Assembly (NCBI RefSeq): GCF_943371255.1
Contig: NZ_CALRUC010000001.1
Location: 42,532 to 106,531, forward strand
Length of the DNA stretch: 64,000 nucleotides
Direction of reading: 5' to 3'
Source of the DNA: Ferrovibrio terrae_B
GTDB taxonomy: Bacteria > Pseudomonadota > Alphaproteobacteria > Ferrovibrionales > Ferrovibrionaceae
A program made the position numbers and the translations under genes. Below the pieces are notes generated by a model, which saw only the letters and a program-made list of their open reading frames with translations, was not told where the DNA came from and made no database searches. This document shows positions 48,801 to 56,734 of this stretch, one piece after another (positions within the stretch are counted from its first letter, which is position 1; the number at the start of each line of letters is the position of its first letter).

Positions 48801-49666
48801 GCCGTGGTCGCCGCCTCGCCCAGCATGTCGTAGGAATAGCGGAAGCCCTGGGCTTCCCATTGGCGGCTGTTGGCCAGCGCCTCGGCGATGGTCTGGCCGG
48901 AGACGAACTGCTCGCCCATCATGCGCATGGCGATATCGACGCCCTTGCGGATCAGCGGCTCGCCGCCCCTGGCGATCAGCTTGGTCAGTGCATTGGACAG
49001 CGACTTGCCGCTGTTGGTGGCGGTCAGGCGGCCGGTGATCAGCAGGCCCCAGGTGGCGGCATTGACGAACAGCGAGCGGCTGTGCCCCAGATGCGCTTCC
49101 CAGTCGCCGATACCGATCTTGTCGCGGATCAGCGCATCGCGCGTGGCGCGATCGGGGATGCGCAGCAGCGCCTCGGCCAGGCACATCAGCGCCACGCCTT
49201 CCTGGCTGGACAGCGAATATTCGTGGATCAGGCCTTCGACGCCGCCGGACTGGCTCTTGTTGCGCAGGGCCTCGACCAGCCTGCGCGCTAGCGTGCGTGC
49301 CGTCGCCGTCACGGTCTTGGGCAGAGTGGCTTCAGCGATCAGCTGCGGCAGGCATTCCGGCTCCGGCCGGCGATAGGCGGCGGTGATCTGCGCGCGCAGC
49401 ACGCTTTGCGGCTGCACGGTCTGGGCAAATTCCAGGAAGGGCGGCTGCAGGGCATCGGCGGCGCTGGGCGCATCCTGCACATCGATACTCGCCCGGGTGT
49501 CGGCAAACAGGCCATCCAGCGCGTCGCCGCGCTCGACCTTGTCCAGCACCGAGAAAATCGCCTGCTTGATCAGCCAGTGCGGCGAGCGGCCGATGCCGTC
49601 GGCCGCGCGCTTGAGGCGGGCCTTGAGGTCTTCGTCGATCTTCACGCCGATGGTGGTGACTGCCAT
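45830..49666 (-). CDS. putA: Trifunctional PutA: repressor, proline dehydrogenase and P5C dehydrogenase
   Basis: 1,278 residues. The N-terminus (MAVTTIGVKIDEDLKARLKR) is a ribbon-helix-helix DNA-binding domain, so this is the regulatory type. The proline dehydrogenase barrel includes GISVKLSALHPRYN and LVRRLLENGANTSFVN. The aldehyde dehydrogenase half has SPWNFPLAIFTG, ETGGLNAMIV (Glu) and the nucleophile in GQRCSALRIL. The C-terminus ends in the conserved AAGGNASLMSIG. It oxidises proline to glutamate, at the membrane when reduced. Candidate binding boxes lie upstream (49,731-49,863). No putP is beside it. Confidence 0.96.
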   Translation of the reverse strand: MAVTTIGVKIDEDLKARLKRAADGIGRSPHWLIKQAIFSVLDKVERGDALDGLFADTRASIDVQDAPSAADALQPPFLEFAQTVQPQSVLRAQITAAYRRPEPECLPQLIAEATLPKTVTATARTLARRLVEALRNKSQSGGVEGLIHEYSLSSQEGVALMCLAEALLRIPDRATRDALIRDKIGIGDWEAHLGHSRSLFVNAATWGLLITGRLTATNSGKSLSNALTKLIARGGEPLIRKGVDIAMRMMGEQFVSGQTIAEALANSRQWEAQGFRYSYDMLGEAATTAADAQRYYADYEQAIHAIGKAAAKRGIYEGPGISVKLSALHPRYNRANLERVKAELLPRLKALTLLARRYDIGLNIDAEEADRLEISLDLLESLCFDPELAGWNGIGFVVQAYQKRAPFVLDWIIDLGRRSDHRLMVRLVKGAYWDSEIKRAQVDGLEGFPVYTRKVHTDVSYLACARKLLAAPDAVYPQFATHNAQTLATIHTMAGENYYTGQYEFQCLHGMGEPLYEEVVGRDKLNRPCRIYAPVGTHETLLAYLVRRLLENGANTSFVNQIADQAISLDSLIADPVETARGIQPLGMPHPKIALPRDMLGQRRNSTGIDLSNEQRLASLSAALLSGADHSWRAVPLLSDGAAEQGEAQAVRNPASRGDIVGQMVPATTAQVTQAVAGAIGAAPIWQATPPAERAQCLARAADLLETRMPQLLGLIVREAGKSLPNAIGEVREAVDFLRYYAESVATEFSNDTHRPLGPVVCISPWNFPLAIFTGQVAAALAAGNVVLAKPAEETPLIAAQAVQILREAGVPAGALQLLPGDGRVGAALVGDTRIRGVMFTGSTEVARLIQKQLASRLTPDGKPVPLIAETGGLNAMIVDSSALPEQVVADVLASAFDSAGQRCSALRILCLQEDIADHVLKMLKGAMAELSIGSPDRLSVDVGPVITASAQQSILSHIEAMRAKKCRIEQLALPEQARHGTFVPPTVIELAKVSDLKAEVFGPVLHVVRYRRENLDALIDQINQSGYGLTFGLHSRIDETIAHVTQRIEAGNLYVNRNIIGAVVGVQPFGGHGLSGTGPKAGGPLYLHRLLSAAPPVAGMSGQGSNALLALYHGWLQQRHAAVAQRCAALLPRNLPGLVRELPGPVGERNLYILLPRGSIRCEATAPEDLLLQVAAALATGNRAIVPEPFIELFRDLPADLRERIGHQGQADAILFAGAGDTLVQWAQRTAVDSERIVPIHTADAAGDYPLELLMAERTVSTNTTAAGGNASLMSIG

Positions 49667-49730
49667 GCCCGGCCCCCGCTGCGACTCCGGCCTGTCATGC
49701 AGGCCCTGCTGGCGAGACCATTCCGCAAAA

Positions 49731-49762
49731 GGCGCAACCGAGTCAACTCGAAAGGCGCAACC
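49731..49762. promoter_or_regulatory. Two candidate PutA boxes upstream of putA
   Basis: GGTTGCGCC occurs twice on the minus strand (49,739-49,731 and 49,762-49,754), 23 bases apart, each followed by TTT. E. coli PutA binds repeats with a GTTGCA core, so these GTTGCG boxes fit autoregulation through the ribbon-helix-helix domain. They lie 65-96 bases before the putA ATG. Confidence 0.55.
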
Positions 49763-49855
49763 TTATTAAGTCTATGATTTTACGTTAATAATTGAAAATG
49801 ACTGCCAATTTTCGCCGGAATCAGTAAGCAAATGGGACGGACATCCGGGTTAGTA

Positions 49856-49863
49856 GCGCAACC
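49856..49863. promoter_or_regulatory. Third candidate PutA box
   Basis: GGTTGCGC on the minus strand, about 100 bases further upstream than the pair at 49,731-49,762. Boxes on both sides of an AT-rich stretch (49,763-49,812) that could hold the promoter suggest looping, as known for enterobacterial PutA; this is inferred. Confidence 0.4.
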
Positions 49864-49893
49864 TTTTAGCCTCTGTCGTAGCGGGCCCCAAAC

Positions 49894-49933
49894 GAAAACA
49901 GCCGGATCAAGGCTAAACCTTTGATCCGGCTGT
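49894..49933 (-). terminator. Rho-independent terminator of tRNA-His
   Basis: ACAGCCGGATCAA and TTGATCCGGCTGT are perfect 13-bp arms around a 10-base loop, followed on the minus strand by TTTTCGTTT. It lies directly after the tRNA-His gene. Confidence 0.9.
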
Positions 49934-49941
49934 CAAATCTA

Positions 49942-50019
49942 TGGGGCGAGGAACGGGACTTGAACCCGCGACCCCCAGAGCCACAATCTGGTGCTCTAAC
50001 CAACTGAGCTACCCCCGCC
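49942..50019 (-). tRNA. tRNA-His (anticodon GTG)
   Basis: A full cloverleaf on the minus strand: acceptor GCGGGGG/TCCTCGC, anticodon arm CCAGA-TTGTGGC-TCTGG with GTG, T-loop TTCAAGT, discriminator C and encoded CCA. The extra G at position -1 (base 50,019), specific to tRNA-His, is encoded opposite the discriminator C. Confidence 0.95.
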
Positions 50020-50176
50020 ACAGGAAGCCGCTTCTTAACTGCCCGGCCGGATGCGGTCAAGCCATTGTCACGGCCAGGCTGCGTTCAACCCATCGGCGAT
50101 TCGCCTCGGCCCTCCAGAAAGTTGGCCGCAATTTCAGTATCTTGTGCGGAATTTCGCAGTCCGCTAAGACAGATGC

Positions 50177-50671
50177 ATGGGTAGCTTCTGGCTCATCATG
50201 GGCGCCATGCTGATTGGTGTGCCCGGTGCGACGTTTATTGTGCTGCAGCTCATCGCTCAGCACAAAAGACAGATCATGACCTATGAGTGGAGTTCGGCCG
50301 AAGTTGTTCGCCGTGGCCAGCGCATGGACGAGCTGGAAAAGCTGGCCAAGACCGCCCAGCAGAAAATCACCGAGCTGAGCAAGCAGAAATTCGAACTGGA
50401 AGCCCAGATCGCCAAGCTGGAGAAACTGGCCAGCCAGGCGGTGGCCCAGGAAACCAACCACAAGACCTTCAGCATCGGCATCTACAATTCGGAAGTGCGC
50501 CGCGCCCATATGATGGGCGAGAAGCATCGTCAGCTCGACGACAAATGGGGCGACATCAATTACGTCGAACTGAACGCCGCCAGCGAAGACGAAGTGCGCC
50601 GTACCATCATGCGCAAATTCCCGCCCGAGCGCGGCTTCGTTATCGAATCAGTTCAGCCGGTGAAGAAGTAA
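50177..50671 (+). CDS. Membrane-anchored coiled-coil protein, unknown function
   Basis: 164 residues. One N-terminal membrane segment (about 4-27) is followed by a long coiled coil (about 45-92: MDELEKLAKTAQQKITELSK, then QKFELEAQIAKLEKL). The C-terminal domain (KTFSIGIYNSEVRRAHMMGE and RRTIMRKFPPERGFVIESVQ) is conserved-looking but not known to me. It resembles small alphaproteobacterial envelope proteins. It overlaps the next gene at its 3' end, on the opposite strand. Confidence 0.65.
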   Translation: MGSFWLIMGAMLIGVPGATFIVLQLIAQHKRQIMTYEWSSAEVVRRGQRMDELEKLAKTAQQKITELSKQKFELEAQIAKLEKLASQAVAQETNHKTFSIGIYNSEVRRAHMMGEKHRQLDDKWGDINYVELNAASEDEVRRTIMRKFPPERGFVIESVQPVKK

Positions 50672-51464
50672 GCGGTCCGGCATTCAGGCGCGAGGCCTGC
50701 ACCAGGATTTCCAGCCCGGCCTCGTCATCGATCTCGCCGCGTGGCGCCACCGGCCAGAACCATTCCTTCTCGGCAGCCGGCAGCGGCACATCCAGCACGG
50801 CACTTTCGCTCAGCACCGTTTCATTGGCGCGGTTGCGCCAGATCCGCCGCGCATCGGCCACCAGACCGACCGGACAGCTGAAGCCCAGCAGGCCATGCAG
50901 ATGCGCCTGCATGATGGCGCGGCCGAAGCTTTCGGCTGCCTGTACCGTCATGCCCTGGCGCTGCACATAGTCCATCGGCAGCAGCGGCAGCTGCGACAGC
51001 AGGTTGAGCGACAGCACGCAGTCCGGCGGTACCGGATCGAGATCGCGCATCGCGTCGATGGAGGGGATCGGCAGCGGCATGCCGAGACGCCATTCCGACA
51101 GCGGCTCGACAACGCCGGTGACATCTGCGAGCCGCAGTTCGACATTGGGCCAGCGCCGCACGGCGACACGCGCCTGCGGCAGCAGGGCGATATCGAAGAC
51201 CAGGATGCGTCTGAACAGCGGGCTGAGGCCGGCGAGCGGCAGATCGGCGAGCGTGCCGGCGCCCAGCAGCCAGAGCGTGTCGCGGCGGCGGCAGGCACCG
51301 ACCGTCATCAGGGCGAAGTCGCGTGTGCGGCTTTCATGCTCGGCCCATTCGCGCGCCCAGCGCCGCCGGCGCGACCACAGGCTGACTGCCGCCTTGGCAT
51401 AGCCGAGCTGACGCGCCGGGCGCGTCGCCTGTGTCCCAGCCCAGATCAGCACCTCCGCCAGCAT
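50640..51464 (-). CDS. Conserved protein with methyltransferase-like fold
   Basis: 274 residues. DTLWLLGAGTLADLPL near residue 62 looks like a nucleotide-binding loop of class I methyltransferases, followed by ILVFDIALLPQARVAV (second strand with acidic Asp) and VELRLADVTG, but the usual later motifs are unclear. The C-terminus is strand-rich with PLPAAEKEWFWPVAPRG. SAM binding is possible, a substrate is unknown. It lies 14 bases after hyuB in the same direction and could be the last gene of that operon. Confidence 0.6.
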   Translation of the reverse strand: MLAEVLIWAGTQATRPARQLGYAKAAVSLWSRRRRWAREWAEHESRTRDFALMTVGACRRRDTLWLLGAGTLADLPLAGLSPLFRRILVFDIALLPQARVAVRRWPNVELRLADVTGVVEPLSEWRLGMPLPIPSIDAMRDLDPVPPDCVLSLNLLSQLPLLPMDYVQRQGMTVQAAESFGRAIMQAHLHGLLGFSCPVGLVADARRIWRNRANETVLSESAVLDVPLPAAEKEWFWPVAPRGEIDDEAGLEILVQASRLNAGPLTSSPAELIR

Positions 51465-51478
51465 GGGCGGTATTCTAC

Positions 51479-53209
51479 TTATTCGGCAGCGGATTTCACT
51501 GCTTGCGGCGTCACGCCGAAGCGCGCCTTGACCTGTTCGGCCGTGTAATAGCCGCGCTCGATATCGCGGGCCACCTCGGCCGGGTCGCGCCGGGCCGGAT
51601 CGCCATAGCCGCCGCCGCCCGGCGTGGAGACATGCAGGCGGTCGCCGACCTTGATCTCGATATCCTGGTCCTTGGACAGATGCGGCGGCACGTAGCTTGT
51701 CACGCCATCCTTGCCCTGCAGGTCGACGCGCACGGTGTTGAGGCCGCCATCCTCGCCGCCCAGCACGCCGCGCGGGCCGCTGCGGCCATGATCCATCACC
51801 ATCGAGGCGCGCGCCTCGCCGCGGCGCAGACGGATGGTGTAATTGACGCCGAAGCCGCCACGATGCTGGCCAGCGCCGCCCGAGCCTTCATGCAGCGAGT
51901 ATTCCTCGAACAGCACGGGATAATACTGCTCCATCACCTCGATCGGCGTGGTCTTGGAAATGCCGATGGTGGAACAGCCATTGCTGATGCCGTCGCCGCC
52001 ATACCAGCCGCCATAGCCGCCGCCGGAGATCACATACATCACATAACTGCGGTCGCGCTTGGGGTCGTAGCCGCCGAGCGCCAGATTGCCCGAGGTGCCG
52101 GCCGGTGCGGCGAACAGCCGGTCCGGCATCGCCTGTACCAGGGCATTGAACACGGCCTCGGCGATGCGCTGGCTGACTTCCGCCGCGCAGCCGGATACCG
52201 GGCGCGGATATTTGGCATAGAGGAAAGTGCCATGCGGATCGGTGATCTTCAGCGGCTCGAAGGTGCCGGCATTGATCGGCACATCGGGGAAGATGTGCTT
52301 CACCGCCAAGTAGATGGATGAATAGGTGGTCGCGATCACGCTGTTCATCGGTCCGCGGCAGGGCGGGCTGGAGCCCGTCATGTCGAAATGCAGCTCCTCG
52401 CCTTTTTTGGTGACCTGCATCTTGATCACCAGCGGCTCATCCACCACGCCGTCGGAATCGACGATGCCTTCGCCATGATAGACGCCGTCGGGGATAGTGC
52501 GGATGCGGGCACGCATCTGCTGGCTGGCGCGCTGCTTCAGTTCCTCGATGGCCTGTTCGACCACATCGGCACCGTAGCGGTCGAGCAAGGCGGTCAGCCG
52601 CTTCTCGCCGATGGTCAGCGCCGCCGCCTGGGCCTTGATGTCGCCGATACGCTGGTCGGCGATGCGGATGTTGCTGAGGATGATGGAGAGGATTTCCTCG
52701 TCCAGCTTGCCTTCCTTGTACAGCTTCACCGGCGGCAGGCGCAGGCCTTCCTGCTCCACCTCGGTGGCATTGGCCGAGAAGCCGCCCGGCACCATGCCGC
52801 CGATATCGGGCCAGTGCCCGGTATTGGCGAGCCAGGATACCAGCCTGCCCTTGTAGAAGAACGGTTTCACGAAGCGCACATCCATCAGATGGGTGCCGCC
52901 GAGATAGGGATCGTTGACGATATAGACATCGCCCGGTTTGGGCGCGAGCATCGGCGTGTTGCGCGCGCGCTCGATCACCGCCTGGGTGGAAAACTGCATG
53001 GTGCCGACAAAGACCGGCAGGCCGAGTTCACCCTGCGCGATCAGTTCGCCGGTCTCGCCATGATAAATGCCATCCGAGCGGTCGAGCGCCTCGGAGATCA
53101 CCGGCGAGAAGGCCGCACGGCAAAATGCCAGGTCCATCTCGTTGCAGACCTGCTGCAGGCCGTTCTGGATGACGACGAGGGTGACCGGATCGATCGGTGT
53201 CTTCGCCAT
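51479..53209 (-). CDS. hyuB: Hydantoinase/oxoprolinase subunit B
   Basis: 576 residues from ATG 53,209. Typical HyuB segments are DRSDGIYHGETGELIAQGEL, GTMQFSTQAVIE, VNDPYLGGTHLMDVRFVKPF and the Gly-rich end GAGQHRGGFGVNYTIRL, GDRLHVSTPGGGGYGDPARR. Together with HyuA it forms an ATP-dependent cyclic-amide hydrolase like 5-oxoprolinase, N-methylhydantoinase, caprolactamase or acetone carboxylase relatives. It follows hyuA by seven bases. Confidence 0.92.
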   Translation of the reverse strand: MAKTPIDPVTLVVIQNGLQQVCNEMDLAFCRAAFSPVISEALDRSDGIYHGETGELIAQGELGLPVFVGTMQFSTQAVIERARNTPMLAPKPGDVYIVNDPYLGGTHLMDVRFVKPFFYKGRLVSWLANTGHWPDIGGMVPGGFSANATEVEQEGLRLPPVKLYKEGKLDEEILSIILSNIRIADQRIGDIKAQAAALTIGEKRLTALLDRYGADVVEQAIEELKQRASQQMRARIRTIPDGVYHGEGIVDSDGVVDEPLVIKMQVTKKGEELHFDMTGSSPPCRGPMNSVIATTYSSIYLAVKHIFPDVPINAGTFEPLKITDPHGTFLYAKYPRPVSGCAAEVSQRIAEAVFNALVQAMPDRLFAAPAGTSGNLALGGYDPKRDRSYVMYVISGGGYGGWYGGDGISNGCSTIGISKTTPIEVMEQYYPVLFEEYSLHEGSGGAGQHRGGFGVNYTIRLRRGEARASMVMDHGRSGPRGVLGGEDGGLNTVRVDLQGKDGVTSYVPPHLSKDQDIEIKVGDRLHVSTPGGGGYGDPARRDPAEVARDIERGYYTAEQVKARFGVTPQAVKSAAE

Positions 53210-53216
53210 GGCTGCC

Positions 53217-55259
53217 CTACTCCCCACTGACGGCAACGATCAGGTTGCCGAGTTTATCGACATGCACGCGATTGCCCGGATCGATCACCACCGTGGTATC
53301 GAGCTGTTCGAGGATGGCCGGACCGGTGAAATCGGCACCGCGCGGCAGCCGCTCGCGATCATAGACCGGCGTATCCTGCCAGCCGCCCTCATCGTACCAC
53401 ACCTTGCGGCTGCCTTTCTGCGCACCGGCCACATCCTTGGCCGGCTCGGCCGACAGGAGACGGTCGAGCGACAGGCGCGCGCGGCGGCCGATCACGGCGG
53501 TGTGCAGGTTGACCAGCACGGCGCGGATTTCCGGCAGTTCGACCTCGAAGCGCTGCCAGTAGGCTTCATCGAAAGCCTTCTGCAGCGCATCGCGGCTGAT
53601 CGTCTTGTCCGGCACGGCCACGGTGAGCAGATGGCTCTGGCCCTGGAACTGCATATCGGCGGTGTGCAGCACCTGCACTTCTTCCACCGGCACACCGTCG
53701 CGCTCCAGCGTTGCCATGCCTTCCGTGACCTGCGCCGCCAGCACTTCGGCCACCAGGCCATCGGGCAGGATCGACAGCGGCTTGTTCACCGTGCGCACAT
53801 AATCATGCCGCAGGTCGGCCACCACACAGCCGAGCGCATTGGTGATACCGGGCCGCGCCGGGATCAGCAGTTTTGGAATCCCGAGTTCACGCGCCAGGGC
53901 CGCAGCATGCAACGGTCCGGCGCCGCCGAAGGCAAACAGCGCGAAGTCGCGCGGATCGTGGCCACGGCTTAAAGACACCATGCGGATGGCGCCGGCCATC
54001 TTGTCATTGGCGATGCGCAGGATGGCGGCGGCGGCATCATCGGTGCCGATGCCCAGCGGCTGGCCGACTTCGCGGTCGATGGCGTCTTTCACATCCTGCA
54101 GCGATACCTTGTTGTCGACCGACAGCAGGCCATCGGGATTGAGGCGGCCGAGCGCCAGATTGGCATCGGTGATGGTCGGCCGCGTGCCGCCACGGCCATA
54201 GCAGATCGGGCCCGGCCTGGCGCCGGCACTTTCCGGGCCAACCTGCAGCATGCCGGCCTCGTTGATGAAGGCGATCGAGCCGCCGCCGGCACCGATGGTA
54301 TGCACATCCACCATCGGCACGTGGATCGGCATGGCATATTCGAGTTCGAGTTCCGACGACACCTGCGGCACGCCATCCTGGATCAGGCCGACATCCGAGG
54401 ATGTGCCGCCCATGTCATAGGTGATGACATTGGGCAGGCCGGCGGCGCGCGCCGTATAGGCGGCGGCCATGACACCGGATGCCGGGCCGGACATCACGGT
54501 ATTCACCGCCGTCTCGGCGACGATACCGGCGGCAATGGTGCCGCCATTGCCCTGCATGACGAGAAGATCCCGCGCGAAGCCCTTGGCCTTCAGTTCGCCG
54601 TTCAGGCGCTCGATATAGCGGTGCAGCACCGGCTGCACCGAGGCGTTCACGCAGGCCGTGGTGCCGCGCTCGTATTCGCGATACTCCGACAGCAGCTGGT
54701 GCCCGGCGGTGATGTAGCTGTTGGGCCAGACCTTTGCTGCGATTTCCAGCGCGCGCTTTTCATGGCTCTGGTTGATGTAGCTGTGCAGGAAATGGATCAC
54801 CAGCGCTTCGCAGCCGGCGTCTTTCAGCTGGATGGCGGCCTGACGCACGGCGGCTTCATCCAGCGGGATGACCACCTCGCCATCGGCATCCATGCGTTCG
54901 GGCACTTCCAGCCGCCACTGGCGCGGCACCAGCGGCTCAAACCCGCCGGTCAGGCCATAGGGCTGCGGCCGGGTGCGGCGGCCGAGTTCGAGACTGTCGC
55001 GGAAGCCCTTGGTGGTGATCAGGCCGATCTTCGCCACCTTGCGCTCCAGCAGCGCATTGGTCGTCGTCGTCGTGCCATGCACGATCATATCGGTCTGGTC
55101 GAGGGCGATGCCGCCCTTCTCCAGGGCACTGAGCACGCCGAAGGCCTGGTTATCCAGCGTGGTGGGCACCTTGGCCAGCGCCACCTTGCCCAGTTTTGGC
55201 TCAATGCCGATCAGGTCGGTGAAGGTGCCGCCGACATCGATTCCGACAATCCAACCCAT
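53217..55259 (-). CDS. hyuA: Hydantoinase/oxoprolinase subunit A
   Basis: 680 residues from ATG 55,259, with GAGGAT upstream. GIDVGGTFTDL near residues 6-16 and HGTTTTTNALLERKVAKIG are the ATP-binding and family motifs; GGTSSDVGLI follows at about 295 and FAFGGAGPLHA at about 440. HyuA is an ASKHA-fold ATPase that phosphorylates the lactam and works with HyuB. Ten bases separate it from livF, which ties the enzyme to the transporter. Confidence 0.93.
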   Translation of the reverse strand: MGWIVGIDVGGTFTDLIGIEPKLGKVALAKVPTTLDNQAFGVLSALEKGGIALDQTDMIVHGTTTTTNALLERKVAKIGLITTKGFRDSLELGRRTRPQPYGLTGGFEPLVPRQWRLEVPERMDADGEVVIPLDEAAVRQAAIQLKDAGCEALVIHFLHSYINQSHEKRALEIAAKVWPNSYITAGHQLLSEYREYERGTTACVNASVQPVLHRYIERLNGELKAKGFARDLLVMQGNGGTIAAGIVAETAVNTVMSGPASGVMAAAYTARAAGLPNVITYDMGGTSSDVGLIQDGVPQVSSELELEYAMPIHVPMVDVHTIGAGGGSIAFINEAGMLQVGPESAGARPGPICYGRGGTRPTITDANLALGRLNPDGLLSVDNKVSLQDVKDAIDREVGQPLGIGTDDAAAAILRIANDKMAGAIRMVSLSRGHDPRDFALFAFGGAGPLHAAALARELGIPKLLIPARPGITNALGCVVADLRHDYVRTVNKPLSILPDGLVAEVLAAQVTEGMATLERDGVPVEEVQVLHTADMQFQGQSHLLTVAVPDKTISRDALQKAFDEAYWQRFEVELPEIRAVLVNLHTAVIGRRARLSLDRLLSAEPAKDVAGAQKGSRKVWYDEGGWQDTPVYDRERLPRGADFTGPAILEQLDTTVVIDPGNRVHVDKLGNLIVAVSGE

Positions 55260-55269
55260 ACTGAAATCC

Positions 55270-55971
55270 TCACACCGACAGATACTGTTCACGCACCGCC
55301 GCATCGGCGGCGAGTTCGGCCATGGTTCCGGAATAGCGGATACGGCCCTTCTCGATGATGTAGGCGCGGTCCGCCACCATCTGGGCGAAATGCAGGTTCT
55401 GCTCCGACAGCAGCACGCAAAGCCCCTCCTCCTTCAGCTTCAGGATGGTGCGTGCCATCTGCTCGACGATCACCGGCGCGAGGCCTTCAGAGGGTTCGTC
55501 CAGCAGGATCAGGCGCGGATTGCCCATCAGCGTGCGGGCGATGGTCAGCATCTGCTGCTCGCCGCCCGACATGCGGCCGCCAGGGCGATCCTTCATGCGG
55601 CCCAGATTGGGAAACAGCTCGAACAGCCGTTCCGGCGTCCAGGTCGGTGCGCCCTCGCGCGGCTTCTGCCGGCCGACTTCCAGATTCTCCATCACCGTGA
55701 GATCGGTGAAGATGCGGCGGTCTTCCGGCACATAGCCCAGTCCGAGCCGGGCGATGCGATGCGGCGACATGCGCTCGACGCGGATGCCGCCAAAGCTGAT
55801 GACACCGCTCTGCGCCGTCACCAGGCCGATCACCGACTTCATCGTGGTCGACTTGCCGGCGCCGTTGCGGCCCAGCAGCACGACCACCTCGCCGGCTTCT
55901 GCCTTGAGCGCGATATCGGCCAGGATATGGGCGCGGCCGTAATAGGTGTGAAGGCCTTCAACCTGCAGCAT
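55270..55971 (-). CDS. livF: ABC transporter ATP-binding protein, LivF type
   Basis: 233 residues from ATG 55,971. Walker A GRNGAGKSTTMK, signature MSGGEQQMLTIARTL and Walker B LILLDEPSEGLAP are present. LivF type of the hydrophobic amino-acid transporter family. It begins one base after the livG stop. Confidence 0.93.
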   Translation of the reverse strand: MLQVEGLHTYYGRAHILADIALKAEAGEVVVLLGRNGAGKSTTMKSVIGLVTAQSGVISFGGIRVERMSPHRIARLGLGYVPEDRRIFTDLTVMENLEVGRQKPREGAPTWTPERLFELFPNLGRMKDRPGGRMSGGEQQMLTIARTLMGNPRLILLDEPSEGLAPVIVEQMARTILKLKEEGLCVLLSEQNLHFAQMVADRAYIIEKGRIRYSGTMAELAADAAVREQYLSV

Positions 55972-55972
55972 G

Positions 55973-56734
55973 TCAGTGGCCCTCCCCGAAGACGGCGCCG
56001 GAACCGAGATAAACCGCCTGCACCTCCGGATTGGCCCGCACCTCTTCAGGCGATCCTTCGGCAATCAGCTTGCCGCGGTTGAGCACGATGATGCGGTCGG
56101 CCTGGGCGAAGACCACATCCATGTCATGTTCGGTGAACAGCACGGCGATATTGTCCTGTCGTGCCAGCTTGGCCGTCAGCGCCATCAGCGCGATCCGCTC
56201 GTTCGGCGCCATGCCCGCCGTCGGCTCATCCATCAGCAGCAGCTTGGGCTGGTTGGCCAGGGCGATGGCGAGTTCGACACGCTTGAGATCGCCATAGGCC
56301 AGAATGCCGCAGGGCCGCTCGCTCTGGTCGGCCATGCCGACACGCTCCAGCAGCACCATCGCCTCGTCGCGATACATCTCGGTGGCCGGACGCCAGAAGG
56401 CCATCAGCCGGTTGTGGTGCGACAGCAGCGCCATCTGGATATTCTCGCGCACGGTCATGGAATTGAACGTCGCCGTGATCTGGAAGGTGCGGCCGACACC
56501 CAGCCGCCAGATATCGCGCGGCGCCATGCCGATCAGGCTGCGCCCCAGCAGGGTGACGATACCCTGGTCGGGCCGCAGCTGGCCGTTCAGCATGTTGAAG
56601 CAGGTGCTCTTGCCGGCACCGTTGGGGCCGATCAGGGCCAGCAATTCGCCGGCACTGACACTGAAGGCGACATCCTGCACGGCCTGCACGCCGCCGAAGG
56701 ATTTGCACAGGCTGCTGACTGCGAGCACCGTCAT
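55973..56734 (-). CDS. livG: ABC transporter ATP-binding protein, LivG type
   Basis: 253 residues. Walker A GPNGAGKSTCFN, GRTFQITATFNSMTVREN and Walker B LLLMDEPTAGMAP are present; the ABC signature lies at YGDLKRVELAIAL, slightly changed from LSGGQ as is common in LivG. It overlaps the fused permease by ATGA. Confidence 0.93.
   Translation of the reverse strand: MTVLAVSSLCKSFGGVQAVQDVAFSVSAGELLALIGPNGAGKSTCFNMLNGQLRPDQGIVTLLGRSLIGMAPRDIWRLGVGRTFQITATFNSMTVRENIQMALLSHHNRLMAFWRPATEMYRDEAMVLLERVGMADQSERPCGILAYGDLKRVELAIALANQPKLLLMDEPTAGMAPNERIALMALTAKLARQDNIAVLFTEHDMDVVFAQADRIIVLNRGKLIAEGSPEEVRANPEVQAVYLGSGAVFGEGH

Noticed and set aside
45941..49291. Very long open frame (over 1,100 codons) on the plus strand opposite putA
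   Set aside because: It is antisense to a complete PutA; its composition is the Ala/Arg/Gln/His-rich mirror of GC-rich coding sequence, and no family motif is present.
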